Shown piece by piece: positions 44,383-52,867 of a stretch of 64,000 nt of DNA (positions are counted from its first letter, which is position 1; the number at the start of each line of letters is the position of its first letter). The stretch comes from Bacteroidota bacterium (GTDB lineage: Bacteria > Bacteroidota > Bacteroidia > NS11-12g > UBA955), in the NCBI GenBank assembly GCA_016787485.1, contig JAEUUL010000022.1, positions 115,887-179,886 of the forward strand, written 5' to 3'. The notes beneath the pieces are model-generated. The model was given only the letters and a program-made list of their open reading frames with translations, ran no database searches and was not told the DNA's origin. The position numbers and the translations under genes were made by a program.

Positions 44383-44967
44383 TCAATGCAGGGCTGCACG
44401 CAGCGGCATACCGGCCACTATCCGGCCTTCTTCATCTGCAAATTGATGCAATCGGGAATACACCGTTTCTTCATCAAAATACATCAAAGCCATTTTTACA
44501 AAAATGTGCGCATGCTTTGCCTCGGCAGCCCATAAACGGTGATAGAACTTTTTGAGGTCACCCTCCGGCAGTCGTTCCCAAATCATTTTAAACCTTTCCA
44601 TTCCCCGGGTTTCAAAAAGAGAAGCGAGCAAAAGTCTGTCAAGAAATCGTTCATTGGTGCTTGTTCTCACAAATGCCATGAGTCCCTTTATATAAGGATC
44701 CTCTCCGAATGGATTTTCCAATTGTCTGCCCCGTGAATGGATGATGGCAGCGACATCGCGGAAATGCTCCAGTTCCTCCAGCGCGGTATCAATAATTTCA
44801 GGAATGATTTCTGTCCGGTTCGGGTATTTGGCCACCATGCTCAGCATCATGCTGCTGGCCTTTCTCTCACAATCGGCATGATCCTGCAGGAAGGTATCAA
44901 AATCAGCCATCACCGTATCGGCCCATTCAGCCCGGGTGGGATTGCGCAAATCAATGGATAGTTTCAT
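44383..44967 (-). CDS. miaE: MiaE-like tRNA 2-methylthio-N6-isopentenyladenosine hydroxylase
   Basis: 194 aa, a ferritin-like four-helix diiron protein. Iron-ligand helices: DHADCERKASSMMLSM (Glu, about residue 35), TALEELEHFRDV (ExxH, about 68), and LWAAEAKHAHIFVKM (ExxH, about 150). The HADCERKA and LEELEHF segments match MiaE. It hydroxylates the isopentenyl group on A37 of tRNAs with O2. I saw no miaA or miaB in the window, so the substrate is by family only. cysS lies 20 bp upstream on the same strand. Confidence 0.85.
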   Translation of the reverse strand: MKLSIDLRNPTRAEWADTVMADFDTFLQDHADCERKASSMMLSMVAKYPNRTEIIPEIIDTALEELEHFRDVAAIIHSRGRQLENPFGEDPYIKGLMAFVRTSTNERFLDRLLLASLFETRGMERFKMIWERLPEGDLKKFYHRLWAAEAKHAHIFVKMALMYFDEETVYSRLHQFADEEGRIVAGMPLRAALH

Positions 44968-44987
44968 ACACAGATAGGTTCAAACCA

Positions 44988-46457
44988 TTATAAACTCCAA
45001 CTGCTGCCGTCTTTACCGTCTTTTATGGTAAAACCAAGGGCGGTAAGGCGGTCGCGGATAGAATCGCTGAGGGCATAGTTTTTATCCTGCTTTGCCTGCA
45101 CACGCATATCCAGCAACATTTGCATTACTCCGTCCAGTGCGCGGTGATCACTGCTCTCCTCGGGTGCAATTCCCAGAATCTGCACCAGCCAGGTTTCGAA
45201 CAATGCATTCAGTTCGGTTATCTGTGTTGCGGTAAGTTTCATCTTGCCATCGTTGACCAGATTGGCAACCCTTGCCGCTTCAAAGAGTCTGGCAATTACC
45301 TGCGGTGCATTCAGGTCATCGTCCATACTCACACGGCATTCTTTTGCCAGCGCCTGCACATCGTATTCGCCAGATTCGGAAGCCACCAGGTTTCTGGCAA
45401 CCTTCACCGCGTTCCACAAACGTTGCAGACCTTTTTCTGCAGCGGATAGAGCCTCATTGCTAAAATCCAGTGTGCTGCGGTAATGTGCCTGAAGGATGAA
45501 AAAGCGCAGGGTCATGGGACTATATGCCTGTTCCAGCAGGGGATGATTCCCGGCAAACAACTGATCTACAGTGATTCCATTGTTCAGGCTTTTGGCCATT
45601 TTCTGCCCGTTTATGGTAATCATATTGTGATGAATCCAGTAACGTGCGGGATTATGACCGGTGCAGGCCGTACTCTGGGCAATTTCACTCTCGTGGTGCG
45701 GAAACAACAAATCCATACCACCCCCGTGAATATCAAACACATCTCCCAAATATTTACGGGCCATGGCAGAGCACTCGATATGCCAGCCAGGAAACCCTTT
45801 GCCCCAGGGGCTGCTCCACTGCATGATATGCTCGGGGTTTGCGCGTTTCCAAAGTGCAAAGTCGTTCGGATTCTGTTTCTCGTCCTGCCCTTCGAGTTCG
45901 CGCGATTCATTGCCTGCTCCTGCTATCAGATCATCAAGCACCCTGCCACTGAGTTTGCCATAGTCGTAGTTCTTGGCATAAGCAAACACATCAAAATAAA
46001 CAGAGCCATTCACCTCGTAAGCCAGGCCCGCGTCCATTACAGCCTGAATCATTTCTATCTGCTCGATGATATGTCCGCTGGCCCGGGGTTCAATCCCGGG
46101 AGGCAACACATTCATCTGCCGTATCATTTCATTGTATGACAATGTGTAAGCCTGAGCAATTTCCATAGGCTCAATCTGTTCAAGCCTTGCCTGTTTTGCC
46201 AGCTTATCCTCCCCTTCATCCGCATCACCCACCAGATGACCCACATCGGTGATATTGCGCACATGGCGCACCGCAAATCCTGAAAATTCCAGATATCTGC
46301 GCAGTACATCAAACACCACCGGTCCACGCACATGACCCAGGTGGGGCGGTCCGTATACGGTAGGACCACACACATACATACCCACTCTGGATGGATGCAA
46401 TGGACGAAATTCTTCCATGTTTCTTGAATACGTGTTGTATATGTGCAGTGTAGACAT
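44988..46457 (-). CDS. cysS: Cysteinyl-tRNA synthetase
   Basis: 489 aa from [12 protein letters not shown] start at 46466 is rejected because it falls in the -7 box. The HIGH motif is PHLGHVRG (about residues 36-43) following [10 protein letters not shown] (zinc Cys). Further zinc ligands are in [10 protein letters not shown] (about 230) and [11 protein letters not shown] (about 258). The KMSKS motif is [10 protein letters not shown] (about 290), a Ser-to-Ala change in the third position. The C-terminus has the anticodon-binding helical domain. It charges tRNA-Cys. Confidence 0.96.
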   Translation of the reverse strand: MSTLHIYNTYSRNMEEFRPLHPSRVGMYVCGPTVYGPPHLGHVRGPVVFDVLRRYLEFSGFAVRHVRNITDVGHLVGDADEGEDKLAKQARLEQIEPMEIAQAYTLSYNEMIRQMNVLPPGIEPRASGHIIEQIEMIQAVMDAGLAYEVNGSVYFDVFAYAKNYDYGKLSGRVLDDLIAGAGNESRELEGQDEKQNPNDFALWKRANPEHIMQWSSPWGKGFPGWHIECSAMARKYLGDVFDIHGGGMDLLFPHHESEIAQSTACTGHNPARYWIHHNMITINGQKMAKSLNNGITVDQLFAGNHPLLEQAYSPMTLRFFILQAHYRSTLDFSNEALSAAEKGLQRLWNAVKVARNLVASESGEYDVQALAKECRVSMDDDLNAPQVIARLFEAARVANLVNDGKMKLTATQITELNALFETWLVQILGIAPEESSDHRALDGVMQMLLDMRVQAKQDKNYALSDSIRDRLTALGFTIKDGKDGSSWSL

Positions 46458-46463
46458 AGGTTG

Positions 46464-46471
46464 CAAAGTTA
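46464..46471 (-). promoter_or_regulatory. -7 box of cysS
   Basis: Minus-strand TAACTTTG, exact TAnnTTTG, 6 nt before the ATG at 46457. Confidence 0.42.
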
Positions 46472-46608
46472 ATCATTCTGTTTCAGGGATGGAAAGACCC
46501 TGACGGAGTGCAAAATTTCCCCGTTGAAATTTATATCCGACCTCCTAAGGATACAATGAATTAATATAAATTGAATTATATTTACATTTTGTTACAAGTT
46601 TATTGATC

Positions 46609-46937
46609 ATGCACGTATCCATCACAGGCTTAAAACCCAAAGGGTTCACCGGTTACATCCGTTTCTGGCTTCATGCCGTACCCACTTTCCGGCAGGCCCA
46701 AACTGCCAAAGGCAATCTAACCATGCAGTGAAACGCATACATGGGCATCAGTGCACCCTCACTGCCTGGGAAAGCCGCGAAATCATGCTGGAATTTATGC
46801 GCAGCGGAGCTCACCTGAAGGCCATGAAGAATTTTCCAAAAATTGCAACAGGAAAAATCTACGGGTATGAATCAGCCGAGATTCCCGCCTGGGATGAGGC
46901 TTTTGCTTTGCTGATGGAAAAAGGAAGGGTATATTAA
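46609..46937 (+). pseudogene. Frameshifted small-protein gene (ABM/DUF3291-like)
   Basis: The ATG at 46609 opens a frame (MHVSITGLKPKGFTGYIRFW and on to FRQAQTAKGNLTMQ) that meets TGA at 46729-46731. The rest of the same protein continues in another frame from about 46722: VKRIHGHQCTLTAWESREI, FMRSGAHLKAMKNFPKIATG, ending DEAFALLMEKGRVY at 46937. One missing base near 46722-46729 would rejoin them as a protein of about 109 aa. The joined product resembles small dimeric alpha-beta-barrel (antibiotic-monooxygenase-like/DUF3291-type) proteins common in Bacteroidota. Either a true pseudogene or an assembly error; residues on both sides look unmutated, so the break is recent. Confidence 0.72.
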
Positions 46938-47095
46938 CTACGAGGTTGCACATTCCTACAGGCTCCACCGTGGCGTTGCTCCGGGGTGTAAACCCAAATC
47001 ACAGATTCGGAAGCAAGCAATGTGAAAGCCCCGAAGCTTGGCTACCTGCGTGTCATTCCATCATCATGGGTCTGAAAATTCCGTATGAATAAAAT

Positions 47096-47650
47096 CTATT
47101 TTTTCAGCCAGATTTGCTGATTCTTAATATCAAATCCAAAAATGGTTTGCACCGGCTGCAGCAAATTACACTCCACCCCATTGATTTGAATTCTCCGGGC
47201 CAATAATTTTTTCCCGGAACAACCATCTTCATACTTGTACAAATCCGGACGGGAAACAAAGGTCCACTTCAAATGCCGCGTGTTTACCCAAACAGTATCG
47301 GTTTCTGAAACATTGCTCAGGTAAAAATTCAACGGAACAGCAGTAGTGTCTCCTCCAGTGAAAAAATAACCAGTGGTGCCCGAATGCCTGAAAAGTACTG
47401 TATCGTGTGCCCGTTTCCAGGCATGGGGATAAAGGCTGTCCTGCCATATTCTGATTCGCGTGATATGAACTGTATCCACATCAGCAGCAGACAATCCGGT
47501 ATGAAGGGATGTGTCGGGATAAAGGGTGTAATAAGAAAAGGGCGGAGGTCCGTCTACCAATATTTTGCAGCATGATGTGAGCATATAACCCATACCTGCA
47601 CATAAAACAATCAGCAATAATGAACAGCGGTGAGATTTATTTATCATCAA
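47096..47650 (-). CDS. Small lipoprotein, unknown
   Basis: 184 aa. Signal peptide with lipobox LTSC (Cys at about residue 27, followed by another Cys). The mature domain is rich in beta strands and Thr/Asp, with VHITRIRIWQDSLYP, WVNTRHLKWTFVSRP and the C-terminal FGFDIKNQQIWLKK. Two later cysteines (CSGKK, ECNLL) may form a disulfide. It starts 4 bp after the rfbB stop, so it is the last gene of the nrnA-FKBP-rfbB operon. No family recognised. Confidence 0.68.
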   Translation of the reverse strand: MMINKSHRCSLLLIVLCAGMGYMLTSCCKILVDGPPPFSYYTLYPDTSLHTGLSAADVDTVHITRIRIWQDSLYPHAWKRAHDTVLFRHSGTTGYFFTGGDTTAVPLNFYLSNVSETDTVWVNTRHLKWTFVSRPDLYKYEDGCSGKKLLARRIQINGVECNLLQPVQTIFGFDIKNQQIWLKK

Positions 47651-47654
47651 TCAA

Positions 47655-48707
47655 TCACCCTCTTTTTGCATACATATGCTCGTAATATTTCTGGTATTCA
47701 CCGCTGGTTACATGGTCCAGCCAATCCTGATGATTCAGATACCAGTCTATGGTTTTTTCAAATCCCTCGTCAAATGCCACTGTGGGTTTCCAGCCCAATT
47801 CATTCATCAGTTTTGATGCATCGATCGCATACCTGAAATCATGACCCGCCCTGTCTGTAACGTAGGTAATCAATTGCTCGCTTTCGCCCGGATTCCTGTT
47901 CAGTTTACGGTCCATAATTTCACACAGTTTTTTTACCAGATCAATGTTTTTCCATTCATTGTTTCCACCAATATTATATGTTTCTCCATTACGCCCACGG
48001 TGAAAAATAAGGTCTATGGCTTTGGCATGATCCTCCACATATAACCAGTCTCTGACATTTTCTCCCCTGCCATATACCGGTAAACTTTTTTTATGGCGGA
48101 TGTTGTTAATCATCAGCGGAATCAGTTTTTCAGGAAAATGATGGCTCCCGTAATTGTTGCTGCAATTGGAGATAACCACAGGCAATCCAAAAGTTTCATG
48201 ATAGGCCCGCACAAAATGATCACTGGCGGCTTTGCTGGCGCTGTAGGGACTGTTCGGGCTGTACGGGGTGCTTTCTGTAAACTTGCCATCATCGCCCAGT
48301 GTACCATAGACTTCATCTGTACTTACATGGTAAAAACGCCCCTCCACTGTATTTCCATAAGTTTTGAAATTGTTCAGCAAATTCACCGTTCCCACCACAT
48401 TGGTCATTACAAATTCTATGGGATTTGATATACTCCGGTCCACATGACTTTCAGCAGCCAGATGAATCACCGAATGAAAACGGTGCTCTGCAAACAGCGC
48501 TTCCATAACTGCGGCATCGGTAATATCTGCACGCACAAAACTGTAATTGGAAGCATTTTCCACGTCCCGCAGATTCTCAAGATTTCCGGCATAGGTAAGT
48601 TTATCTACATTCACAATCTCATACCCCGGATAGGTATTTACAAATAACCGTACCACATGGCTGCCAATAAATCCCGCACCACCGGTTATGCATATTTTTT
48701 TACTCAT
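47655..48707 (-). CDS. rfbB: dTDP-glucose 4,6-dehydratase
   Basis: 350 aa, standard length. N-terminal NAD-binding GGAGFIGSHVVRLF (residues 9-22); HLAAESHVDRSI (about 83); HVSTDEVYGTLG with the catalytic Thr-Asp-Glu (about 128-139); and YSASKAASDHFV (YxxxK, about 157). It dehydrates dTDP-glucose to dTDP-4-keto-6-deoxyglucose for O-antigen or other surface sugars. Its ATG overlaps the FKBP gene's stop (ATGA). Confidence 0.95.
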   Translation of the reverse strand: MSKKICITGGAGFIGSHVVRLFVNTYPGYEIVNVDKLTYAGNLENLRDVENASNYSFVRADITDAAVMEALFAEHRFHSVIHLAAESHVDRSISNPIEFVMTNVVGTVNLLNNFKTYGNTVEGRFYHVSTDEVYGTLGDDGKFTESTPYSPNSPYSASKAASDHFVRAYHETFGLPVVISNCSNNYGSHHFPEKLIPLMINNIRHKKSLPVYGRGENVRDWLYVEDHAKAIDLIFHRGRNGETYNIGGNNEWKNIDLVKKLCEIMDRKLNRNPGESEQLITYVTDRAGHDFRYAIDASKLMNELGWKPTVAFDEGFEKTIDWYLNHQDWLDHVTSGEYQKYYEHMYAKRG

Positions 48708-49606
48708 TTTTTGTTTATTTTCTGAATGTTTTTAATCTGAATGACCAACGGTGCATAACCCGGCACTCCTATTCTGCCACGGGCACCAAAGCCCAATTCC
48801 GAAGTGGTCACAAAATCTGCACTCTCTCCTTCTCCCAGATAATAAGGCAACACATCCAGTGCAGGCAAAAAGAAAGCCGGTTTTCCCAGAAGTGCGGTGT
48901 ATCTTCTGCCCTCCTGCCGGCTATCCAATACCAAAACACCGCTTATGGTGTGAACGGTTACGTCATATTCCACTTCATCCCCATCTTTAAACCTGTCAGT
49001 GTTTTTTGGGGTTGTAATACAATATTTAAAATGCCGCACACTATCCAGTACCCAGTTGGCCTTATGCCGGCTGCAATACTGGTCCACCAGACTGTTTTCT
49101 GCCATCATCCGTGTAAGCCGTTTCTGGTTGATATAGGCCGCAAAATCTTCATCGTTCAGCACCTTTTCCACGGATACCACAAATTTTGCCCAGTCATTTT
49201 CCTTCATCATCAGTATTTTTGGATGTTTGGGAATTTTCTTTTTCAGACTATCCGTAGAAACCCTTACCTCAATGGTACTGCCGGCGCCGGTTATCTGCAG
49301 CGCCTCCATCAGTTCATTGTGGGCTTCTACCGGATAATCCATTTCCATGAGTGTATCCGAATTGTATGAATTTGTAACTGTATCCTTATCCGGACCGATT
49401 AACAAATAATTAAACAACATATGGTTTCCGGGTCCAAGATTTTTTGTTAATCTGGCACCTTTTAAAAATCTGTATTCCAGACCCGAGGCAGTGGTGCTGT
49501 ACCCACCCAGCCAGGATGAAAGTGGTTTTTTAAACACCAGGAGCAATATGAGTGCGGCACCCAGGCCCAATCCCAGAAGGAGTTTCTTATTTCTCAGCAG
49601 ATTCAT
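48704..49606 (-). CDS. Membrane-anchored FKBP-type peptidyl-prolyl isomerase-like protein, two domains
   Basis: 300 aa with an N-terminal helix (about residues 8-25) that may be uncleaved, then two FKBP-like halves. The first (about 38-135; SGLEYRFLKGA, LMEALQITGAGSTIEV) is divergent. The second (about 200-295) has GDEVEYDVTVHTISGVLVLDS, ALLGKPAFFLPALDVLP and SELGFGARGRIGVPGYAPLV, the clearest FKBP signature. It likely assists folding of envelope proteins. Both ends overlap neighbours by 4 bp (ATGA), so it is tightly coupled to nrnA and rfbB. Confidence 0.83.
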   Translation of the reverse strand: MNLLRNKKLLLGLGLGAALILLLVFKKPLSSWLGGYSTTASGLEYRFLKGARLTKNLGPGNHMLFNYLLIGPDKDTVTNSYNSDTLMEMDYPVEAHNELMEALQITGAGSTIEVRVSTDSLKKKIPKHPKILMMKENDWAKFVVSVEKVLNDEDFAAYINQKRLTRMMAENSLVDQYCSRHKANWVLDSVRHFKYCITTPKNTDRFKDGDEVEYDVTVHTISGVLVLDSRQEGRRYTALLGKPAFFLPALDVLPYYLGEGESADFVTTSELGFGARGRIGVPGYAPLVIQIKNIQKINKK

Positions 49607-50625
49607 ATGGCATTCAACTCTGTTGCGTACAGTTTTATTGTGTCCTTAAAGCGGGTTACAACCTCTTCCAGTGGCCTGTCACTCTGTCCGCCAGCTGCGT
49701 TTCTGTGACCACCACCGTTAAAATATCTTGCGGCATACTCATTTGCTGCAAAATCCCCTTTGCTGCGAAAACTCATCTTCACCAATTTGGTCCGGTCAAT
49801 GATCAATACACTCAAAACAATTCCTTTCAGGCTCAGACCAAAATTGACCAACCCCTCGGTATCTCCGGTGCGCACATTGAATTCCTTCAGCTCATCAGCA
49901 CTGAGATAAATCAGAGCTGTTCTCAGTTCCGGCAATACCTCCAGTTTATGGTAAAGGCAATAGCCAAATAAACGGCTGCGGTCCAGACTGAAAACATCGT
50001 AAATCTGCTCATGTATTTTTACATGGTCCGCACCTTTGTCCAGCAGTTCTGCAGCCACCATGTGGGTGGTGCTGTTTGTATTGTTGTGCTGAAAGTTTCC
50101 GGTATCGGTCATTAAACCCGTATACAAACAGGTAGCACCATCCTTGCTTAAATGCTCAATCCCGAAATAGTGTTTGATAAAATGGAACACCAACTCACTG
50201 GAACTGCTGCTGTGGGTATCCCAAAAGGTGTAATCTTCAAAACATTCAGGCTCAAGGTGGTGGTCTATCAGTACTTTTTCAGCACGGCAATTCCTAACCA
50301 CCTCGCCATACTCATTGATTCTGCTGAGTCTGTTAAAATCCAGGCAAAAGACCAGATCCGCCTCATTTGTTATGCGGGCTCCTTCTGTCTCATTGCCTTC
50401 GTAGATAAGCACGGTATCATTGCCCGGCAACCAGTTCAGGAATTCCGGGTAGTCTGTGGGTGTAACCACCTGCACATGGGTAACAAAAGAGGTGAGAAAG
50501 CTGTATAAACCCAATGCGCTGCCCATAGCATCCCCGTCGGGCTTATGGTGTGTGGTTATCACGGCTTTCTGGTAATTGCGGGCTTTTAGTTTTTCTACCA
50601 GTGGCCCTGTGGTATCGGTAAGCAT
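49603..50625 (-). CDS. nrnA: DHH/DHHA1 phosphoesterase (oligoribonuclease / pAp phosphatase, NrnA family)
   Basis: 340 aa, standard. DHH motifs: ITTHHKPDGDAMGSALG (motif I, about residues 23-39), VFCLDFNRLSR (II, about 96), LIDHHLEP (III, the DHH, about 123), and LYTGLMTDTGNFQH (IV). The C-terminal DHHA1 domain has ARYFNGGGHRNAAGGQ (about 305-320). It degrades very short RNA and/or adenosine 3',5'-bisphosphate. First gene of the four-gene operon ending with the lipoprotein. Confidence 0.92.
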   Translation of the reverse strand: MLTDTTGPLVEKLKARNYQKAVITTHHKPDGDAMGSALGLYSFLTSFVTHVQVVTPTDYPEFLNWLPGNDTVLIYEGNETEGARITNEADLVFCLDFNRLSRINEYGEVVRNCRAEKVLIDHHLEPECFEDYTFWDTHSSSSSELVFHFIKHYFGIEHLSKDGATCLYTGLMTDTGNFQHNNTNSTTHMVAAELLDKGADHVKIHEQIYDVFSLDRSRLFGYCLYHKLEVLPELRTALIYLSADELKEFNVRTGDTEGLVNFGLSLKGIVLSVLIIDRTKLVKMSFRSKGDFAANEYAARYFNGGGHRNAAGGQSDRPLEEVVTRFKDTIKLYATELNAI

Positions 50626-50633
50626 TTACTGCG

Positions 50634-50641
50634 CAAAAATA
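50634..50641 (-). promoter_or_regulatory. -7 box of the nrnA-FKBP-rfbB operon
   Basis: Minus-strand TATTTTTG, exact TAnnTTTG, 8 nt before the nrnA ATG. Confidence 0.42.
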
Positions 50642-50655
50642 CGGCTTCAGTAGGG

Positions 50656-50663
50656 TAAATTTG
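50656..50663 (+). promoter_or_regulatory. -7 box of the M16 peptidase operon
   Basis: TAAATTTG, exact TAnnTTTG, 7 nt before the ATG at 50671; divergent from the nrnA box, with only 14 bp between the two. Confidence 0.42.
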
Positions 50664-50670
50664 CCGGTAA

Positions 50671-51909
50671 ATGACCCGCGAAGATTATACAGTGCACACT
50701 TTACCTAACGGTTTGCGAGTTGCGCACAAGAGGGTAAGCGGCACCCGTCTGGTTCACTGCGGTTTCATTATCCACAGCGGCAGCAGGCACGATGGCGACC
50801 ATCCCGGTCTGGCTCACTGCCTGGAGCATATGGTGTTCAAAGGCACCCAAAAACGCAAAACCCTGCAGGTGCTCAACCACCTGGAAGTGGTGGGTGGTGA
50901 AATGAATGCATTTACCACCAAGGACCTTACGGCCATATACGCATCCGTTCAGTCGAGCCACTTCGCCAGAGCCATAGATATCCTTTGCGACATTACCCTC
51001 AACAGCAATTTCCCGGAGAAAGAACTGCAAAAGGAAAAACGGGTCATCGCCGAAGAAATCCTGATGTACCAGGATACGCCGGAAGAAAATATTTACGACG
51101 AATTTCAGGAAATGGTGTTTCGCGGACACCCGCTGGCCCACAACATTCTCGGCTCGGTAGATTCCCTCGGTTCCATCCGGCAGGAAGACCTGTTTGCCTT
51201 TACCCGTGCACATTACAATGCTTCCAATATGGTGCTTGTGGTGATTGGCAATGTCGGGCTCAACCGCACCCTGGATCTGGCAGCACGGTACTCATCTGCT
51301 GTTCCTGCGGGAAAAAGCCGCCCTGCATCTGTAAAACTTCCTGCATACACGCCGGAAAGCCTAACCAAAGAAACGGACCATGTGCAGTCCTACTCTATTT
51401 TTGGCGGACCCGCCTATGCCGAAAATGACCCGAGACGATGGACCCTGTTGTTGCTGAACAATTTGCTGGGTGGTCCGGGACTTAACAGCAGGCTCAATCT
51501 GGCCATCCGCGAAAAATACGGACTCACCTACCATGTGGAAAGTGGCTACCAGGCGTACGAAGAGACCGGTTTGTTCCATTGCTATGTAAGTTGTGAGCCG
51601 GCACAGATGCAGCGAAGCACAGAGCTGATTCTTAAAGAATTAAAAAAACTCTGTGAAAAAGAACTGGGACCTTTGCAACTTTCCGGATACAAAAACCAAC
51701 TAAAGGGTCAAATGATAATGGGAGATGAAAACCGCAGCGGGCTGATGGTGCATATCGGCAAAGGAATACTTCGCTATGGCAAAGCCCACTCCCTTCAGGA
51801 TGTTCTGAACGAAATAGATGCCATCACTTCGGATAAACTCCTGGAAGTGGCAAGGGAAATTTTCAATCCGGACAAATTCAGTTATCTCAATTACATCCCA
51901 GCCCCGTGA
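50671..51909 (+). CDS. M16-family zinc peptidase (processing-peptidase type)
   Basis: 412 aa, the single-unit M16B size. The inverted zinc motif is HCLEHMVFKG (HxxEH, residues 49-53); the third ligand is probably in KRVIAEEILMYQDTPEENIYDE (Glu about 127). The C-terminal half has YGLTYHVESGYQAYEETGLF and the Arg/Tyr-type substrate region of active subunits. No signal peptide. It may act on small peptides in the cytoplasm. The stop overlaps the next GTG start (GTGA). Confidence 0.92.
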   Translation: MTREDYTVHTLPNGLRVAHKRVSGTRLVHCGFIIHSGSRHDGDHPGLAHCLEHMVFKGTQKRKTLQVLNHLEVVGGEMNAFTTKDLTAIYASVQSSHFARAIDILCDITLNSNFPEKELQKEKRVIAEEILMYQDTPEENIYDEFQEMVFRGHPLAHNILGSVDSLGSIRQEDLFAFTRAHYNASNMVLVVIGNVGLNRTLDLAARYSSAVPAGKSRPASVKLPAYTPESLTKETDHVQSYSIFGGPAYAENDPRRWTLLLLNNLLGGPGLNSRLNLAIREKYGLTYHVESGYQAYEETGLFHCYVSCEPAQMQRSTELILKELKKLCEKELGPLQLSGYKNQLKGQMIMGDENRSGLMVHIGKGILRYGKAHSLQDVLNEIDAITSDKLLEVAREIFNPDKFSYLNYIPAP

Positions 51910-52544
51910 TTCCGCCGCCAATACAGAAAATGCTGGCACAAGGCGAGGGCATCAATCTGGATTTTAAACAAACCGTAAGCAGCGCCGCCAAAATTGCCAA
52001 GACCATGGTAAGTTTTGCCAATACACGTGGCGGAACATTGCTGGTAGGGGTCAGAGACAACAAAAGCATAAGCGGTGTTCACAGCGAAGATGAAAAGTAT
52101 ATGCTGGATCTGGCTGCAAATTTCTTTTGCAAACCAGAATTGAATATTGATATACAGGAATGGAATGCTGAAGGGAAAACCATACTGCAGGTGGTTGTGC
52201 CCGAGGGTACACACAAACCCTACTATTCAAAAGATGAAAACGGTAAATGGTGGGTATATGTGCGGGCTGAGGATAAAAGCCTGCTTGCCAGCAAAACCAC
52301 AGTAGATTTTTTACACCATCAGAGAAGTGAAATACGACAACCCGTTGAGTTTGGAAAAATTGAAAAGGGAATATTGGAATACATACATCTGCATGGCAAA
52401 ATCACATTGCCGGAGGTGTGCAAAAAATTCAATATCGGGCGCCGCAGGGCCTCCCGCATACTGGTAAACCTGATGAGTCTGGATGTGGTACGCAGCCATA
52501 CCACCGAAAAAATGGAATATTATACCGGAATCAATCCCCAATGA
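51906..52544 (+). CDS. Schlafen AlbA_2-domain protein with C-terminal winged helix
   Basis: 212 aa from GTG, in a GTGA overlap with the M16 gene. Residues about 8-115 match AlbA_2: GEGINLDFKQTVSSAAKIAKTM, SFANTRGGTLLVGVRDNKSISGV and YYSKDENGKWWVYVRAEDK. The C-terminal 70 residues look like a winged helix (ITLPEVCKKFNIGRRRASRILVNLMSLDVV). Related proteins are putative nucleic-acid binders or regulators, some nucleases; function here is unknown. Its stop overlaps the next ATG (ATGA). Confidence 0.85.
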   Translation: MIPPPIQKMLAQGEGINLDFKQTVSSAAKIAKTMVSFANTRGGTLLVGVRDNKSISGVHSEDEKYMLDLAANFFCKPELNIDIQEWNAEGKTILQVVVPEGTHKPYYSKDENGKWWVYVRAEDKSLLASKTTVDFLHHQRSEIRQPVEFGKIEKGILEYIHLHGKITLPEVCKKFNIGRRRASRILVNLMSLDVVRSHTTEKMEYYTGINPQ

Positions 52545-52867
52545 AAACATACGATACCCTGCAGGAAGCCGTGGCAGAATGGCAAAAACAAGGCTACACG
52601 CACAATTTCAATGTGCAGGATGCACAGTTGACAGCGGCAGAACACGGCGAGGTTTTGCTGCCTGAAGATTTTCACATCGAAGCGGTATTGCGGTTTGAAG
52701 GAGACGCAGACCCGGATGTCCAGGATGTGCTGTATGTGCTGGCCAGCGACAGATTGCAGATGCGTGGATTGCTGGTAAATGCCTTCGGTGTTTATGCCGA
52801 CGCAGAAACAGAACATATTATCAGCAGGCTCAACTGGAGGCCCGGGGTCAATACCCCACCACACTGA
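52541..52867 (+). CDS. Small conserved Bacteroidota protein (often misnamed PRPP synthetase)
   Basis: 108 aa from ATG at 52541; the frame extends upstream to 52418 but that part overlaps the AlbA_2 gene. MKTYDTLQEAVAEWQKQGYTHNFNV, EDFHIEAVLRFEGDADPDVQDVLYVLASD and LVNAFGVYADAE match the family, which lacks any PRPP-synthetase motif. Its last 20 bp overlap the convergent outer-membrane gene. No function is established. Confidence 0.8.
   Translation: MKTYDTLQEAVAEWQKQGYTHNFNVQDAQLTAAEHGEVLLPEDFHIEAVLRFEGDADPDVQDVLYVLASDRLQMRGLLVNAFGVYADAETEHIISRLNWRPGVNTPPH

Noticed and set aside
45483-46139. 218-codon plus-strand open frame
   Set aside because: Antisense to cysS, which has all synthetase motifs.
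46609-46937. Programmed ribosomal frameshift
   Set aside because: No slippery heptamer of the X XXY YYZ type or following hairpin is evident at 46715-46730; a simple deletion explains it.
52541-52867. Phosphoribosylpyrophosphate synthetase
   Set aside because: The small protein lacks the PRPP-binding motif and is a third of the enzyme's length; the name is a legacy annotation of this family.
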